Program-made: the position numbers and the translations under genes
Shown here: positions 1-10,546 of the stretch, piece after piece
Position numbering within the stretch: position 1 is the first letter of the stretch
Layout of the letters: every line of letters starts with the position of its first letter
The notes under the pieces: model-generated
What the model saw: the letters and a program-made list of their open reading frames with translations, nothing else
Told to the model about the DNA's origin: nothing
Database searches by the model: none
Source of the DNA: Burkholderiaceae bacterium
GTDB taxonomy: Bacteria; Pseudomonadota; Gammaproteobacteria; Burkholderiales; Burkholderiaceae_B
Assembly (NCBI GenBank): GCA_030728985.1
Contig: JANQYI010000009.1
Span: forward strand, 1-64,000
Direction of reading: 5' to 3'
Length of the DNA: 64,000 bases

Positions 1-23
1 TCCAACTTTTGGGGGTCAGTTCA
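1..23. mobile_element. terminal inverted repeat of an IS3-family-like element (edge of window)
   Basis: Read on the minus strand, bases 23 to 1 begin TGAACTGACCCCC and continue AAAAGTTGGA. This has the form of the outer ends of many IS3-family elements (TGnACTGACCCC followed by AAAGTTGGA). The tip TGA lies at 23, so the element body should extend to the left, outside the window. No transposase sequence is visible. It could equally be a solo remnant. The call rests only on remembered family end sequences. Confidence 0.45.
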
Positions 24-446
24 CGAAGGTGGCTAGTACCCAAGTGGGTTACCGGTGCAGCAGGAGCTAACGCCAGTTATAGGCATTTTAAGAATGCTAA
101 TTCCTTGTAGAGCTAATGTTTAATGCGTGTCAATCAGTATTTGCAGTATTTGTGAGTGACTGCGAGATTTCGCTAAATCCCCTGAGACACCCGTAAAAAC
201 TGAGATACTTGAACCATCGCCTCGTGGCGGAGAATGCCTTGGTGAGTGCCAATTTGAACCCCAAGGCAAGCCATCACACACGCTGCATGAACCTGCAAGC
301 CAGCACTTGGCGTTTTGCCGCAATTTCAGCAACACAGGTACGAGCGCATTTATCGAATCGGGTTACATGGGGGTTACACAGAGCGCACACATGAAAAAAC
401 CCAACCTTGCGAGTCGGGCTAAATCATTGTTTCTACTACAAAATAC
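24..446. other. about 420 bp without a supportable gene
   Basis: Only short open frames of 60-71 codons occur here. Their translations look like random sequence and none has a convincing ribosome binding site. The stretch lies between the IS-like end and the 3' end of a tRNA gene, which is where integrated elements commonly sit, so it may be debris of a mobile element. No direct repeat of the tRNA 3' end is visible inside it. Confidence 0.4.
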
Positions 447-525
<79 letters not shown>

Positions 526-557
526 ATGGCATAACTGACATTGCTTTTGACCGATGA

Positions 558-563
558 ATTATA
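558..563 (-). promoter_or_regulatory. candidate -10 box of the tRNA promoter
   Basis: The minus strand reads a perfect TATAAT 33 bp upstream of the mature tRNA 5' end. No good -35 hexamer is seen at 16-18 bp spacing. It would let the tRNA be transcribed independently of the rpoD operon that ends at 595. Confidence 0.4.
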
Positions 564-594
564 TCTCTTAGCCAAAAGCAGAAATAATAGGTCG

Positions 595-1239
595 CTATCT
601 TAGAAAATGCTTCTGTGCAAACACAAAAAGCTCCAACCTATTAGCTAGACCAAGCTTGCTGTAAATAGAACGCAAATGATTGCGAACGGTGTTTTCGCTG
701 ATCTCGAGATCCTTAGCGGTTTCACGCAAGACTTTCCCGCCACCTTCAACTACGGCTTTCACAACTAGCTTTTCCTTGGCCGTCAGTTCCGCAATTCGTT
801 TTTGCTCCTCAGACAACTCCTTGTCTTGGCTCAAGCCGCTAAAAATACGCGAAGCGATCTGACTATTAAACCAAAATTCACCCGCATGCACTTTAGAAAT
901 TGCCTTGAGAAGTTCTGTGCGATCCGCCTGAGGATTGATCAGTCCCCGCGCACCCTCTTTGAGCCAAACTTCGACATTCGAAGGCTCACGTTCGAGCGCC
1001 AGCAATAAAACCTTGGCATCGCTCATCGCATTAATACGCAACATCAAAGAGGGCTGCTCTTGCTCGGCATTTAACAACACCACATCGAAGCGGTCTGTTG
1101 TGGTGGTCAAAAACACAGCAAGCTCATCCCCCTTGGCGAACGTCCTGACAACGCGACAAGACGCCTCAGTACTAATCGAACAATCCAAAGCAGACTGCAC
1201 AAGAGGGCTCGGGTGAACCACCAAGACTTGGATTTGCAT
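595..1239 (-). CDS. LuxR/NarL-type regulator with degenerate receiver domain, coupled to rpoD
   Basis: A 214-residue protein with a receiver-like N-terminal half (about 1-115) and a LuxR-type helix-turn-helix (about 148-210, including TAKEKLVVKAVVEGG and SENTVRNHLRSIYSKLGL). It has NarL/FixJ architecture, but the phosphorylation site is missing. The phospho-acceptor Asp after strand 3 is Asn57 (VVLLN), the acidic pair after strand 1 is replaced by HP, and the conserved Lys position is Pro in GLINPQA. It is therefore probably an aspartate-less receiver that does not answer to a kinase. Its ATG overlaps the rpoD stop by one base (TAATG), so the two are likely translationally coupled. The target genes are unknown. 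Confidence 0.85.
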   Translation of the reverse strand: MQIQVLVVHPSPLVQSALDCSISTEASCRVVRTFAKGDELAVFLTTTTDRFDVVLLNAEQEQPSLMLRINAMSDAKVLLLALEREPSNVEVWLKEGARGLINPQADRTELLKAISKVHAGEFWFNSQIASRIFSGLSQDKELSEEQKRIAELTAKEKLVVKAVVEGGGKVLRETAKDLEISENTVRNHLRSIYSKLGLANRLELFVFAQKHFLR

Positions 1240-4007
1240 TACTGCCCTTCGAGAAAGCTCTTGAGCTTGTCCGAACGGCTTGGGTGGCGCAGCTTACGCA
1301 GTGCTTTAGCCTCTATTTGACGAATCCGCTCACGCGTGACATCAAACTGCTTGCCCACCTCCTCGAGCGTCTGGTCAGTGCTCATTTCAATACCGAAACG
1401 CATGCGCAGCACTTTAGCCTCTCGAGGCGTCAACGAGTCCAGGACTTCTTTGACCACATCGCGCATCGAGCCGTGCAATGCAGCATCTGCTGGCGCCAGC
1501 GTTGCCATGTCCTCGATAAAGTCACCCAAATGCGAATCGTCATCATCACCAATCGGCGTTTCCATCGAAATGGGTTCTTTTGCGATTTTGAGGATTTTAC
1601 GGATCTTGTCCTCTGGCATATCCATCTTGGAGGCCAGCGTCGCGGGATCAGGCTCGGCTCCCGTTTCCTGCAAAATCTGACGACTAATACGATTCATTTT
1701 GTTAATCGTCTCAATCATGTGCACAGGAATACGAATCGTACGGGCTTGGTCCGCGATCGAGCGCGTGATCGCCTGGCGAATCCACCAAGTGGCATAAGTC
1801 GAAAACTTGTAGCCGCGACGATATTCAAACTTGTCCACAGCCTTCATCAAACCAATATTGCCCTCTTGGATCAAATCCAAAAACTGAAGACCACGATTGG
1901 TGTATTTCTTGGCGATCGAGATCACCAGACGCAAGTTTGCTTCTGTCATCTCACGCTTGGCTTTACGGGCTTTGGCTTCGCCAGTCGCCATCTTCTTATT
2001 CACGTCTTTGAGATCTTTAAGCGGCAGCACGACGCGTACTTGCAAATCAATCAACTTTTGCTGAAGCTCCTGCACGGCAGGCACATGACGCTCGAGCGTA
2101 TTAGCATAGTCAGACGCAGCAGCCACCTCGCCCAGCACCCAGTTCAAGTTAGTTTCATTACCTGGAAACACTTTAATAAAGTGCGTACGCGGCATGCCAG
2201 CACGATCCACACACGTATGCAGAACCTGACGTTCGATTTTACGTACTTCTTCGACCTGCGCTCGCAGCGTATCGGCCAAACGCTCAACCATTTTGGCGGT
2301 AAAGCGAATGCCCATCAATTCATTCTGAATCGCCTCTTGCGCACCCAAGTAGGCTGCGGAGCGATAACCATCCGCCTCGTAGGCGGCGCGCATCTTAGCG
2401 AACTGGGCACCGACGATCTCAAACTTGGCTAAGCCTTTGATACGAAGGTCTTCGAGCTGCTTGCTACTCATACCGCCAGCAGGACCGTCTTCATCCGCTT
2501 CATCGGACACACCCGCACCCGCATACTCGGCGCCATCGTCGGGATCAACCAGACCATCAACAACCTCGTCGATTTGCGCCTGACCATCACGCACGCGCTG
2601 AATGTGATTCAAAATTTCGTTGACCGTGGTCGGGCAAGCCGAAATCGCCATGACCATGTGCTTGAGGCCTTCTTCGATCCGCTTGGCGATTTCAATTTCG
2701 CCTTCGCGCGTGAGCAACTCCACCGTACCCATCTCACGCATGTACATGCGCACCGGGTCTGTTGTGCGACCAAAGTCTGAATCGACCGTGGTCAGAGCGG
2801 CTTCGGCTTCGTCCTCGACGTCATCGTCAGACGTGGCGACAGGTGCGTTTTCACCCAACAATAACGTTTCAGCGTCTGGCGCCTGATCGTACACCGCGAT
2901 GCCCATGTCGCTAAACGTACTAATAATGCCGTCAATCGCCTCTGCGTCAACGAGATCATCGGGCAAATGGTCATTAATTTCACCATAAGTCAGATAGCCG
3001 CGATCCTTGCCGAGCTTGATGAGAGACTTCAAGCGATTACGACGCGCTTCATACTCCTCGGGCGTCACGGGACCGCGCGAAATCAAATCTTTCGCGTCGC
3101 CCTTGCCACGCTTACCGCGTTTGACTGGTTTGAAATCAGGTACGACTTCCACTTCGTGTTCGCCATCACCTGCATCCCCAAAATCAGCATCGTTGTTGCC
3201 TGGGTTTTTCGAGGGGCGACCTGGACGACGACCCGTTCCACCAGGGGGACGACCACTCGCCTTTTTAGGTGGACCTTCGCCATCGTCAATCGGAGGAGCA
3301 GGTTTAGAGACATCGACCTTACCGGGCGCTTTGGAAGAAAGCGGCGCAGGAGGCGCGGCTTTCAAAGGTGCTGATTTGACCGTAGGCGTCACGACCTTTG
3401 TGGCCGAGCTTTTGGCGACGACCTTAGTGGGCACCTTTTTTTCAGGCTTATCAGAGTCTTTGACGCTCACTTTGACTGCGGGCTTGGCCGAAACCTTTGC
3501 TGCTGGTTTGGGTGCAGGTTTCACGCCACTTTTGGCAGCGCTGACTTTATCGGATGTTACGGGTTTACTTTTTGAAGCCGACTTCATTGAATCCTTGACT
3601 GATTGAACTGCAGTTTTTGCTGCGGATTGTTTTGGAACAGGACGAGCCGTTGAAGACTTGACCACGGGTTTGTTGGCTTTAGCGCTGGCAGCAAGCTTGG
3701 TGGTTGACTGTGGTTTGGCGTTTGGCTTGGTGATTTGCTTGGTTATTTGCTTGGCGTTTGGCTTAGCACTTGGCTTAGCACTTGGCTTGGCTGCGGGCTT
3801 GGCTGCGGGCTTGGCAGAAACCTTTGGCGTTGGCTTCGCTGCTGTCTTGACCGCAGGCTGGCGCGAAGATTTTGCGACCTGCTTTGCCGCGGGCTTGGGA
3901 GAGGCCTTGGCGACGGGCTTAGAAGTCTTGGCGATAGGTTTAGTTGCAACTTTGGGTTTGGGTTTTGCAGCAGCCATTGTTTTTTTCTTGCCAAGGGGTT
4001 GAGTCAT
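1239..4007 (-). CDS. rpoD: primary sigma factor RpoD (sigma-70) with long Lys/Ala/Pro N-terminal extension
   Basis: This is the housekeeping sigma factor of RNA polymerase. From the ATG at 4007 (MTQPLGKKK, weak AAGAG upstream) the protein is 922 residues. Roughly the first 300 residues are low-complexity AKP-type repeats resembling histone H1 tails, then a glycine/proline-rich linker. Recognisable sigma regions follow: 1.1 ([18 protein letters not shown]), 1.2 ([17 protein letters not shown]), the non-conserved insert, region 2 ([30 protein letters not shown]), region 3, and region 4 with the -35-binding helix ([24 protein letters not shown]). A longer reading from a TTG at 4052 is disfavoured. 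It is the last but one gene of the rpsU-dnaG-rpoD operon. E. coli RpoD is 613 residues, so the extension is large. Confidence 0.97.
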   Translation of the reverse strand: MTQPLGKKKTMAAAKPKPKVATKPIAKTSKPVAKASPKPAAKQVAKSSRQPAVKTAAKPTPKVSAKPAAKPAAKPSAKPSAKPNAKQITKQITKPNAKPQSTTKLAASAKANKPVVKSSTARPVPKQSAAKTAVQSVKDSMKSASKSKPVTSDKVSAAKSGVKPAPKPAAKVSAKPAVKVSVKDSDKPEKKVPTKVVAKSSATKVVTPTVKSAPLKAAPPAPLSSKAPGKVDVSKPAPPIDDGEGPPKKASGRPPGGTGRRPGRPSKNPGNNDADFGDAGDGEHEVEVVPDFKPVKRGKRGKGDAKDLISRGPVTPEEYEARRNRLKSLIKLGKDRGYLTYGEINDHLPDDLVDAEAIDGIISTFSDMGIAVYDQAPDAETLLLGENAPVATSDDDVEDEAEAALTTVDSDFGRTTDPVRMYMREMGTVELLTREGEIEIAKRIEEGLKHMVMAISACPTTVNEILNHIQRVRDGQAQIDEVVDGLVDPDDGAEYAGAGVSDEADEDGPAGGMSSKQLEDLRIKGLAKFEIVGAQFAKMRAAYEADGYRSAAYLGAQEAIQNELMGIRFTAKMVERLADTLRAQVEEVRKIERQVLHTCVDRAGMPRTHFIKVFPGNETNLNWVLGEVAAASDYANTLERHVPAVQELQQKLIDLQVRVVLPLKDLKDVNKKMATGEAKARKAKREMTEANLRLVISIAKKYTNRGLQFLDLIQEGNIGLMKAVDKFEYRRGYKFSTYATWWIRQAITRSIADQARTIRIPVHMIETINKMNRISRQILQETGAEPDPATLASKMDMPEDKIRKILKIAKEPISMETPIGDDDDSHLGDFIEDMATLAPADAALHGSMRDVVKEVLDSLTPREAKVLRMRFGIEMSTDQTLEEVGKQFDVTRERIRQIEAKALRKLRHPSRSDKLKSFLEGQ
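3719..3820. repeat. in-frame tandem 12-bp repeats in the RpoD N-terminal coding region
   Basis: Tandem copies of a 12-base unit lie head to tail: GCTTAGCACTTG at 3761 and 3773, GCTTGGCTGCGG at 3785 and 3797, with decayed copies on either side. They encode AKPS and AKPA tetrapeptides on the minus strand. Gain or loss of units keeps the reading frame, so repeat number may vary between strains. Confidence 0.8.
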
Positions 4008-4034
4008 GATCGCTCTTATATGTAGGAGTACGTT

Positions 4035-4061
4035 AAGCACGAGCCTGCCCAATCCGTGCTT
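4035..4061. other. inverted repeat in the dnaG-rpoD intergenic region
   Basis: AAGCACG (4035-4041) and CGTGCTT (4055-4061) form a perfect 7-bp dyad around a 13-base loop, 28 bp upstream of the rpoD start. No T run follows in the transcribed direction, so it is unlikely to terminate. It could be an RNA processing or stability hairpin in the dnaG-rpoD leader; that role is inference. Confidence 0.35.
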
Positions 4062-4108
4062 GATTCAAACACACGCTTGAGCTACCTAAACCGTTGATTT
4101 TAACCGAA

Positions 4109-6031
4109 TCAGGTGGTCTTACTCGTTTCGATTACCCACATTAGACGGGTAATGCTTTGAGAAAGTTCCTGATATTTTTGCTGAGAAGCTAAATTATTTA
4201 ATCCCAGCTCGATGAGTGCCTGCTGCTCTGCCTTCAAACTATCTAACTCAATCCGCCTGAGCGCATCCTCCCACTCGGATTGAGGATTAGGTAAGGATTC
4301 CTGAGACATCAGATCTTCTGCTACAGAAGCAAGCAAAATACCCAAATCAGCCCCGGGGTCCGCTGCCTGAATCAGTGCGCCAACATGGCGAGCACCAGAG
4401 GCCTGAACCAACACTATCAAATCCCGAACCATCTCCAGATGAGGGCCCCGAGCCAAGATTTCAACCTGCTGCTCCCCCATTTGATCGACTAACTCTGGAT
4501 GCGTCAGCAACAAACGCAATAAACGGCGAGCCAAGGGCGCGACAGACCGTCTGGAAACCCCTCGTCCAGCACTGTTACGCGCAGGCCGGGCCTGACGACC
4601 TTCCGCATTAGAAAAAGCCTCTTTTGGCGAAGAAGACCCTTCAAGATACGACTGACCTGGAGCATGTCGCTCATCAGCCGTTGTTGGCCCAAATGAAGTC
4701 GCATGACCGATGTCAGGCAAACCTGACATCCTGTGCGGGACCTCTTGGGCTAATAATTGATTCAACTCTTCTGGCGTAAACTGAACTAGGCGCGCCAACT
4801 CATTTTGTAACTGAACCTTGAGTGCAATCGTAGGAATCAGCGCCAACAAGGGCTTTGCCTCATGCACAAGGGCCGATCGTCCCTCTAATTCCTCGGTAGA
4901 GTGACGTGCCGACAACTCGTTGAGAAAAAATGTCGATAGCGCATCCGACTCGTTCAAGCAGGCCCGAAAGGCCTCCTCTCCAAATTTCCGGATATAACTA
5001 TCTGGATCATGTTCGGCAGGAAGAAATAAAAACCGGATAGATATATCATCTCGAAGAAGCGGTAAAGAAGCTTGTAAGGCACGCCAAGCGGCCCGACGGC
5101 CAGCACCATCTCCATCAAAACTAAAAATAATCTTGTCACTCACGCGTAACAACTTTTGAATATGCGTTGGCGTAGTCGCCGTTCCGAGTGTTGCCACCGC
5201 ATTCTTGACACCAAGCTGCGCCAAACCCACCACATCCATGTAGCCCTCGACTACGATGACGCAGCCTTCTGAACGGACAGCACTTCGAGCCTCAAACAAC
5301 CCATAAAGCTCGTTACCCTTTGAGAAAACAGGCGTTTCAGGCGAGTTGAGATACTTAGGTTCACCCTTGCCGATGATGCGTCCACCAAAACCAACAATTT
5401 CACCCTTTACGTTTCGGATCGGAAACATAATACGCTCCCGAAAACGATCATAGCGACGACCATCCTCGGACTCGATCACCAAACCCGATTCAACGAGTAT
5501 CGCATCGTCATAGCGGGGAAAAACGCTAGACAATGCTTGCCGATCAGCCGATGCCCAACCAAGACCAAACTCTTTGGCGATCATACCCGTCAGACCGCGC
5601 TCCTTGAGATAGCGAATGGCCGCAGAACTCTCGCGCAATTGCGCCAAATAGTGCTTTTGAGCAAGCTCAAGCACCTGGGTATGTTGGGAAATCTCTTCGC
5701 GACGTCGTGAGCTCGCGGCCTTTTGACTAGGAGAGCGATTTTCCTCGGGGACAGTCATACCCACTGCGCTAGCAAGGGTTCGAACAGCTTCTGGAAAGCT
5801 CGCGCCCGTGTGCTCGATCAGGAATGTAATCGCGCTACCATGCGCGCCACAGCCAAAGCAATGATAAAACTGCTTTGTTGGACTCACGGTAAAAGAGGGT
5901 GACTTTTCGTTATGAAAGGGACACAACCCAAGCAGGTTGATGCCCCCTTTCTTTAACTGCACATATCGTCCGACGACATCTGCGACATCGACTCGGGCAA
6001 GGAGATCCTGGATAAAGGAATCTGGGATCAA
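4109..6031 (-). CDS. dnaG: DNA primase DnaG
   Basis: Primase makes the RNA primers for chromosome replication at the fork together with the DnaB helicase. The 640-residue protein shows the N-terminal CHC2-type zinc finger (CPFHNEKSPSF then YHCFGCGAHG, about residues 38-66), the catalytic core, and a Toprim domain (VVEGYMDVVGLAQLG and FSFDGDGAGRRAA, about 260-330). The DnaB-interacting C-terminal region starts near 480. Length and domain order match the proteobacterial family. The ATG start gives the conserved opening MIPDSFIQDLLARVDVADVV. It lies between rpsU and rpoD in the conserved macromolecular synthesis operon. Confidence 0.97.
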   Translation of the reverse strand: MIPDSFIQDLLARVDVADVVGRYVQLKKGGINLLGLCPFHNEKSPSFTVSPTKQFYHCFGCGAHGSAITFLIEHTGASFPEAVRTLASAVGMTVPEENRSPSQKAASSRRREEISQHTQVLELAQKHYLAQLRESSAAIRYLKERGLTGMIAKEFGLGWASADRQALSSVFPRYDDAILVESGLVIESEDGRRYDRFRERIMFPIRNVKGEIVGFGGRIIGKGEPKYLNSPETPVFSKGNELYGLFEARSAVRSEGCVIVVEGYMDVVGLAQLGVKNAVATLGTATTPTHIQKLLRVSDKIIFSFDGDGAGRRAAWRALQASLPLLRDDISIRFLFLPAEHDPDSYIRKFGEEAFRACLNESDALSTFFLNELSARHSTEELEGRSALVHEAKPLLALIPTIALKVQLQNELARLVQFTPEELNQLLAQEVPHRMSGLPDIGHATSFGPTTADERHAPGQSYLEGSSSPKEAFSNAEGRQARPARNSAGRGVSRRSVAPLARRLLRLLLTHPELVDQMGEQQVEILARGPHLEMVRDLIVLVQASGARHVGALIQAADPGADLGILLASVAEDLMSQESLPNPQSEWEDALRRIELDSLKAEQQALIELGLNNLASQQKYQELSQSITRLMWVIETSKTT

Positions 6032-6046
6032 CGCTCAGACCATACG

Positions 6047-6070
6047 TAAACGGCGCAACGGATGCGCCGT
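6047..6070 (-). terminator. intercistronic hairpin/attenuator between rpsU and dnaG
   Basis: ACGGCGCA (6050-6057) and TGCGCCGT (6063-6070) form a perfect 8-bp stem with a 5-base loop, starting four bases after the rpsU stop. On the transcribed minus strand it is followed by only TTTACG, so termination should be partial. In E. coli a terminator at the same place lowers dnaG expression relative to rpsU; the same role is inferred here. Confidence 0.6.
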
Positions 6071-6073
6071 GGA

Positions 6074-6286
6074 TTAGTACATGCGCGGTGGCAATTGCTG
6101 GCTGCGAATACGCTTGTAATGGCGCTTAACGGCGGCAGCCTGCTTACGCTTGCGCTCAGCAGTGGGCTTTTCATAGAACTCGCGGGCGCGCAACTCTGTC
6201 AACAGACCAGTTTTTTCGATTGTGCGCTTGAAGCGGCGCAGTGCGGCTTCGAAGGGCTCGTTTTCTTTCAGACGAACGATAGGCAT
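6074..6286 (-). CDS. rpsU: 30S ribosomal protein S21
   Basis: The 70-residue basic protein begins [21 protein letters not shown] and ends in the usual Lys/Arg-rich tail ([16 protein letters not shown]). This is full length for betaproteobacterial S21. It binds the small subunit near the anti-Shine-Dalgarno sequence and helps initiation. First gene of the rpsU-dnaG-rpoD operon. Confidence 0.98.
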   Translation of the reverse strand: MPIVRLKENEPFEAALRRFKRTIEKTGLLTELRAREFYEKPTAERKRKQAAAVKRHYKRIRSQQLPPRMY

Positions 6287-6335
6287 AGGATGCGTGACGT
6301 AAAAATAAAACAGTTAAACAACGAAACAGCCTTAA

Positions 6336-6344
6336 ATCATAGCA
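6336..6344 (-). promoter_or_regulatory. extended -10 promoter candidate for rpsU-dnaG-rpoD
   Basis: The minus strand reads TGCTATGAT, an extended -10 (TGn followed by TATGAT), about 50 bp upstream of the rpsU ATG. The -35 region is poor (CGTTCA at 17 bp). It is placed right behind the preceding gene stop, as expected for the operon promoter. Confidence 0.45.
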
Positions 6345-6352
6345 TAAATACG

Positions 6353-6891
6353 CTATTTTGAACGGTCTATAATGCTTTTTTCTTCTAAATCCAGCGGAGA
6401 CATGCTGTCGTAAATCTCAAAAGGCTGATGAATCCAAGGGTTGGACTTGAGCTTTTCGACGAAAAAGTCAGGCTCAACACTTGAGGAGGATTTGTACCAG
6501 ATCACCGCAGTCTTGACCGCCTCGATACTAGGGTAGGTTCGTAGCAAGTGTCGACAAACACCTTGGAGCGTATTCCCACTATCAACCAAGTCATCCACGA
6601 CCAGCACTCGACCCTTCAGTGTACCTTGGGTCATACTAATAAACGACGCAATTTCTAACGTACCCTGTGTATGCCCTTCATTTTCACGGTAACTGCTTGT
6701 TGCCAACACAGCAAGGGGCAAATTGAAAATGCGTGAAAAAACATCGCCGACCCTAAGTCCGCCTCTTGCCAAACAGAGTATTTGATCAAACTGCCAGCCG
6801 GACTGATTCACGAGGACAACTAGACGTTCGATCATGCGGTGGTAAGTGGCCCAATCCACCCAAATCTCTTGAGGTGACTCTGCTGTAGACA

Positions 6892-6892
<1 letters not shown>
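6353..6892 (-). CDS. phosphoribosyltransferase (hypoxanthine/xanthine-guanine type)
   Basis: A 179-residue type I phosphoribosyltransferase. The PRPP-binding loop VLVVDDLVDSGNT lies at about 96-108, and ARGGLRVGD at 42-50 fits the pyrophosphate-binding loop. Members of this family salvage purine bases by transferring them onto PRPP. Its ATG overlaps the purA stop (TAATG), so it is coupled to adenylosuccinate synthetase and a purine substrate is likely. The exact base (hypoxanthine, xanthine or guanine) cannot be read from sequence. Confidence 0.85.
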
Positions 6893-8196
<1,304 letters not shown>

Positions 8197-8267
8197 TCAA
8201 ACCAATCAGTATCAGAATAAATATCTCCAAGCACAGGGTGAAACATTGACCAACCCTGCGCCGAAGC

Positions 8268-9431
8268 CTAAAGAACTTGCTGAACCAGCCAACGACCATC
8301 GTGCCAAACAAGCTCACGATCAAAAACAAACTCATCGTGGGTAGCCGCCTCGCCAGGAAAAACCTGAACAACAATATTGCCACTGCGACGCAACTCCTGC
8401 ATCGCCTCGCGCAGTCCGGAATCCTGTCCTGAAGGCGCACGAATGGCCGGTGCTGGCAACGCAGGCAATAAACCCGCCACTAACTTACGCAGATCCAGGC
8501 TAAATCCCGTCGCAGGGCGGGCACGACCAAAGGCTCTGCTCACATCGTCGTAGCGCCCCCCCTGGACAATTGAATCGTGCCAACCCTCCGCATAAACAGA
8601 AAACGTTACCCCAGAGTGATAACCATAGGTCCCCACATCCGCCAAGTCGATACCCACGGAAACATCATCGAGCGCGGCAAGCAACTGCTCAAGCGTATCC
8701 AAAGACTGCATGACCTCGGGAATGGGGGGGAGAACTGCGCGTGCGCGCGCGAGGACGGAGACATCACCATACAGCTGAGGTAGTGCGCAAAGCGCCTGCA
8801 CTGTCGAGGGCTGGAGAGCCAGGGCCCCCTCTCCTAACAAACGTAACCCTGGGAGGTCTTTTTCGCGCAGCAACGCCATAATTTCATCTGCACAAAGCTG
8901 GGCGTGGTGATCGCTCTCAAGCAAGCTACGCACCAAGCCTGCATGGCACAAATCCAAGCGCACCACTTGAACACCAGCAAGTCTAGTACTCTCAAGAGCC
9001 AAACGAATAATTTCTAGGTCGGCTTCAACGCCTGCGTGACCATAGATCTCTGCACCGATTTGCAGCAACTCCCTGCTTGATAACAGGCCCGCTGGACGCG
9101 CATGCAACACCGGCCCGCAATAACATAACCGCGTCACGCCAGCGCGATTGAGCAAGTGCGCATCAATCCTTGTGACTTGAGGAGTCATGTCAGCACGAAC
9201 ACCCAAGGTGCGGCCAGACAACTGATCCACAAGCTTGCTGGTGCGCAAACTCAAGTCGCTTCCGGTACCGGAGAGCAACGAATCAATGTATTCGACCAAG
9301 GGCGGAGCCACCAACTCAAAACCGTAAGTACGGAATAAATCAAGCAGCTGCCTGCGCAGATCTTCTATACGGCGCGCCTCGGCTGGCAACATATCTGCCA
9401 AACTTTCTGGCAACAACCAATTGCCTTTCAT
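8268..9431 (-). CDS. hisZ: ATP phosphoribosyltransferase regulatory subunit HisZ
   Basis: HisZ is a catalytically inactive histidyl-tRNA synthetase paralogue that pairs with short-form HisG to catalyse and regulate the first step of histidine synthesis. The 387-residue protein (ATG at 9431, [19 protein letters not shown]) keeps the class II synthetase core: [34 protein letters not shown] and the C-terminal [24 protein letters not shown]. It lacks the HisRS anticodon-binding domain. An upstream TTG at 9464 would add 11 residues that look non-conserved. A true HisRS is also in this window at 17585-18877. Lies between hflC and purA. Confidence 0.93.
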   Translation of the reverse strand: MKGNWLLPESLADMLPAEARRIEDLRRQLLDLFRTYGFELVAPPLVEYIDSLLSGTGSDLSLRTSKLVDQLSGRTLGVRADMTPQVTRIDAHLLNRAGVTRLCYCGPVLHARPAGLLSSRELLQIGAEIYGHAGVEADLEIIRLALESTRLAGVQVVRLDLCHAGLVRSLLESDHHAQLCADEIMALLREKDLPGLRLLGEGALALQPSTVQALCALPQLYGDVSVLARARAVLPPIPEVMQSLDTLEQLLAALDDVSVGIDLADVGTYGYHSGVTFSVYAEGWHDSIVQGGRYDDVSRAFGRARPATGFSLDLRKLVAGLLPALPAPAIRAPSGQDSGLREAMQELRRSGNIVVQVFPGEAATHDEFVFDRELVWHDGRWLVQQVL

Positions 9432-9520
9432 GATCGCAAGAAAATATAAAAGGGTTGAGTCCAATAAGAACTAATAATGACCAATCGACATGCCCATACG
9501 CACAAAACGAACAGCCAAAC

Positions 9521-9555
9521 AAAAAGCGGCTTGGGGCGTAAGCCCGGCAAGCCGC
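9521..9555 (-). terminator. rho-independent terminator after hflC
   Basis: On the minus strand an 8-bp stem GCGGCTTG/CAAGCCGC (9555-9548 with 9533-9526), strengthened by an inner GGGC/GCCC pairing, is followed directly by TTTTTG. It lies 100 bp past the hflC stop and ends the hfq-hflX-hflK-hflC unit ahead of hisZ. Confidence 0.85.
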
Positions 9556-9654
9556 CAGAACAATCGTTAAAGCTTACAACATATTATACAGATTATCGAC
9601 GCGAAGTACGGTCACGAACAGGTGTGTTTTCTCGTTGGCAACCGCACTTACGCT

Positions 9655-10530
9655 CTATTTTTTTCCTTGTGGATTTTTAAGGTACTTGAAAAAATCGGAA
9701 CTTGGATCAACAACCAGTACGTCGCCTGACTTGCCAAAAGCTTCACGGTAGCCCTCAAGGCTCTTGTAAAAACTAAAGAAAGGCAAATCGGCACCGTAAG
9801 CCTTGGCATATAAGCCTGCGGCCTCAGCCTCACCCTCACCCATGATGGCCTCAGCACGGCCATAGGCCTTGGCTAGGATTTGCTCTCGCTCGCGGTCTGC
9901 CTCAGCGCGGATGCGTTCACCCTCGGCCGCACCAATTGAGCGCAACTCATTCGCAACGCGAACGCGTTCGGACTCCATGCGTCGATACACCGACTCGGAA
10001 ATTTCAGGCGCGAACTCAATGCGCTTGAGACGCACATCAACGATTTTGACACCCAGAGGCTCTGCCCGCTTGGCGACATTGTTTAAGACCTCGGTCATGA
10101 TGACATCACGCTCAAGAGAGACAACATCCTTAACCGTACGAATGTTGACTGAGGCGTTCAGTGCGTCTCTAATCTGAGCCTGCAAACGCTCTCTGGCCGC
10201 GCGCTCATTGCCGCCAAAAGTCACGTAATACAACCTTGGGTCGACAATACGCCACTTGACGAAGGAGTCGATCAACAAGTTCTTCTTTTCAGAGGTCTGA
10301 ATGCGTTCGGCTTCCTGCAAATCAATGGTCAGCAAACGCTTATCCAAGGTCACTACATTTTGAAATGGCGGTGGCAGCTTGAAATATAAGCCTGGCTTGG
10401 AAACAATTTTCTTGACTTCACCCAGCGCGAACACCAGAGCATAGTCACGCTCACGCACAATGAACACGGACGAGGAAAGCACGACCACGCCAATGAACAA
10501 GGCGATCAACAGGGGAAATAATCTTTTCAT
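9655..10530 (-). CDS. hflC: FtsH protease modulator HflC
   Basis: HflC and HflK form the large periplasmic SPFH cage around the FtsH protease and restrain degradation of membrane proteins. This 291-residue protein has an N-terminal membrane anchor (about 5-24, LFPLLIALFIGVVVLSSSVFIV). The band-7/SPFH domain follows (VREEDYALVFALGE-like start, LYFKLPPPFQNVVTLDKR), then a helical region rich in Arg/Glu/Ala (about 200-255). The ATG at 10530 is 16 bases after the hflK stop. Confidence 0.97.
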   Translation of the reverse strand: MKRLFPLLIALFIGVVVLSSSVFIVRERDYALVFALGEVKKIVSKPGLYFKLPPPFQNVVTLDKRLLTIDLQEAERIQTSEKKNLLIDSFVKWRIVDPRLYYVTFGGNERAARERLQAQIRDALNASVNIRTVKDVVSLERDVIMTEVLNNVAKRAEPLGVKIVDVRLKRIEFAPEISESVYRRMESERVRVANELRSIGAAEGERIRAEADREREQILAKAYGRAEAIMGEGEAEAAGLYAKAYGADLPFFSFYKSLEGYREAFGKSGDVLVVDPSSDFFKYLKNPQGKK

Positions 10531-10546
10531 GATTGTGTCCTCTGTG

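Noticed and set aside
1284-2432. 382-codon open frame on the plus strand antisense to rpoD
   Set aside because: Its His/Arg/Asn-rich translation mirrors the opposite-strand sigma regions 2-4. It has no domain resemblance and no ribosome binding site.
3719-3820. Possible CRISPR-like repeat array
   Set aside because: Repeats are contiguous, 12 bp, without spacers, and coding.
3658-4002. Hydrophobic Leu/Gly/Ala-rich frames opposite the rpoD repeats, resembling membrane segments
   Set aside because: They are the complement of the AKP-coding repeats; hydrophobicity is an artefact of codon complementarity.
4007-4052. TTG start that would lengthen RpoD by 15 residues
   Set aside because: It lies inside the intergenic hairpin, and the ATG at 4007 has a better context.
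8268-9431. Second histidyl-tRNA synthetase
   Set aside because: It lacks the anticodon-binding domain and matches HisZ; the true hisS is at 17585-18877.
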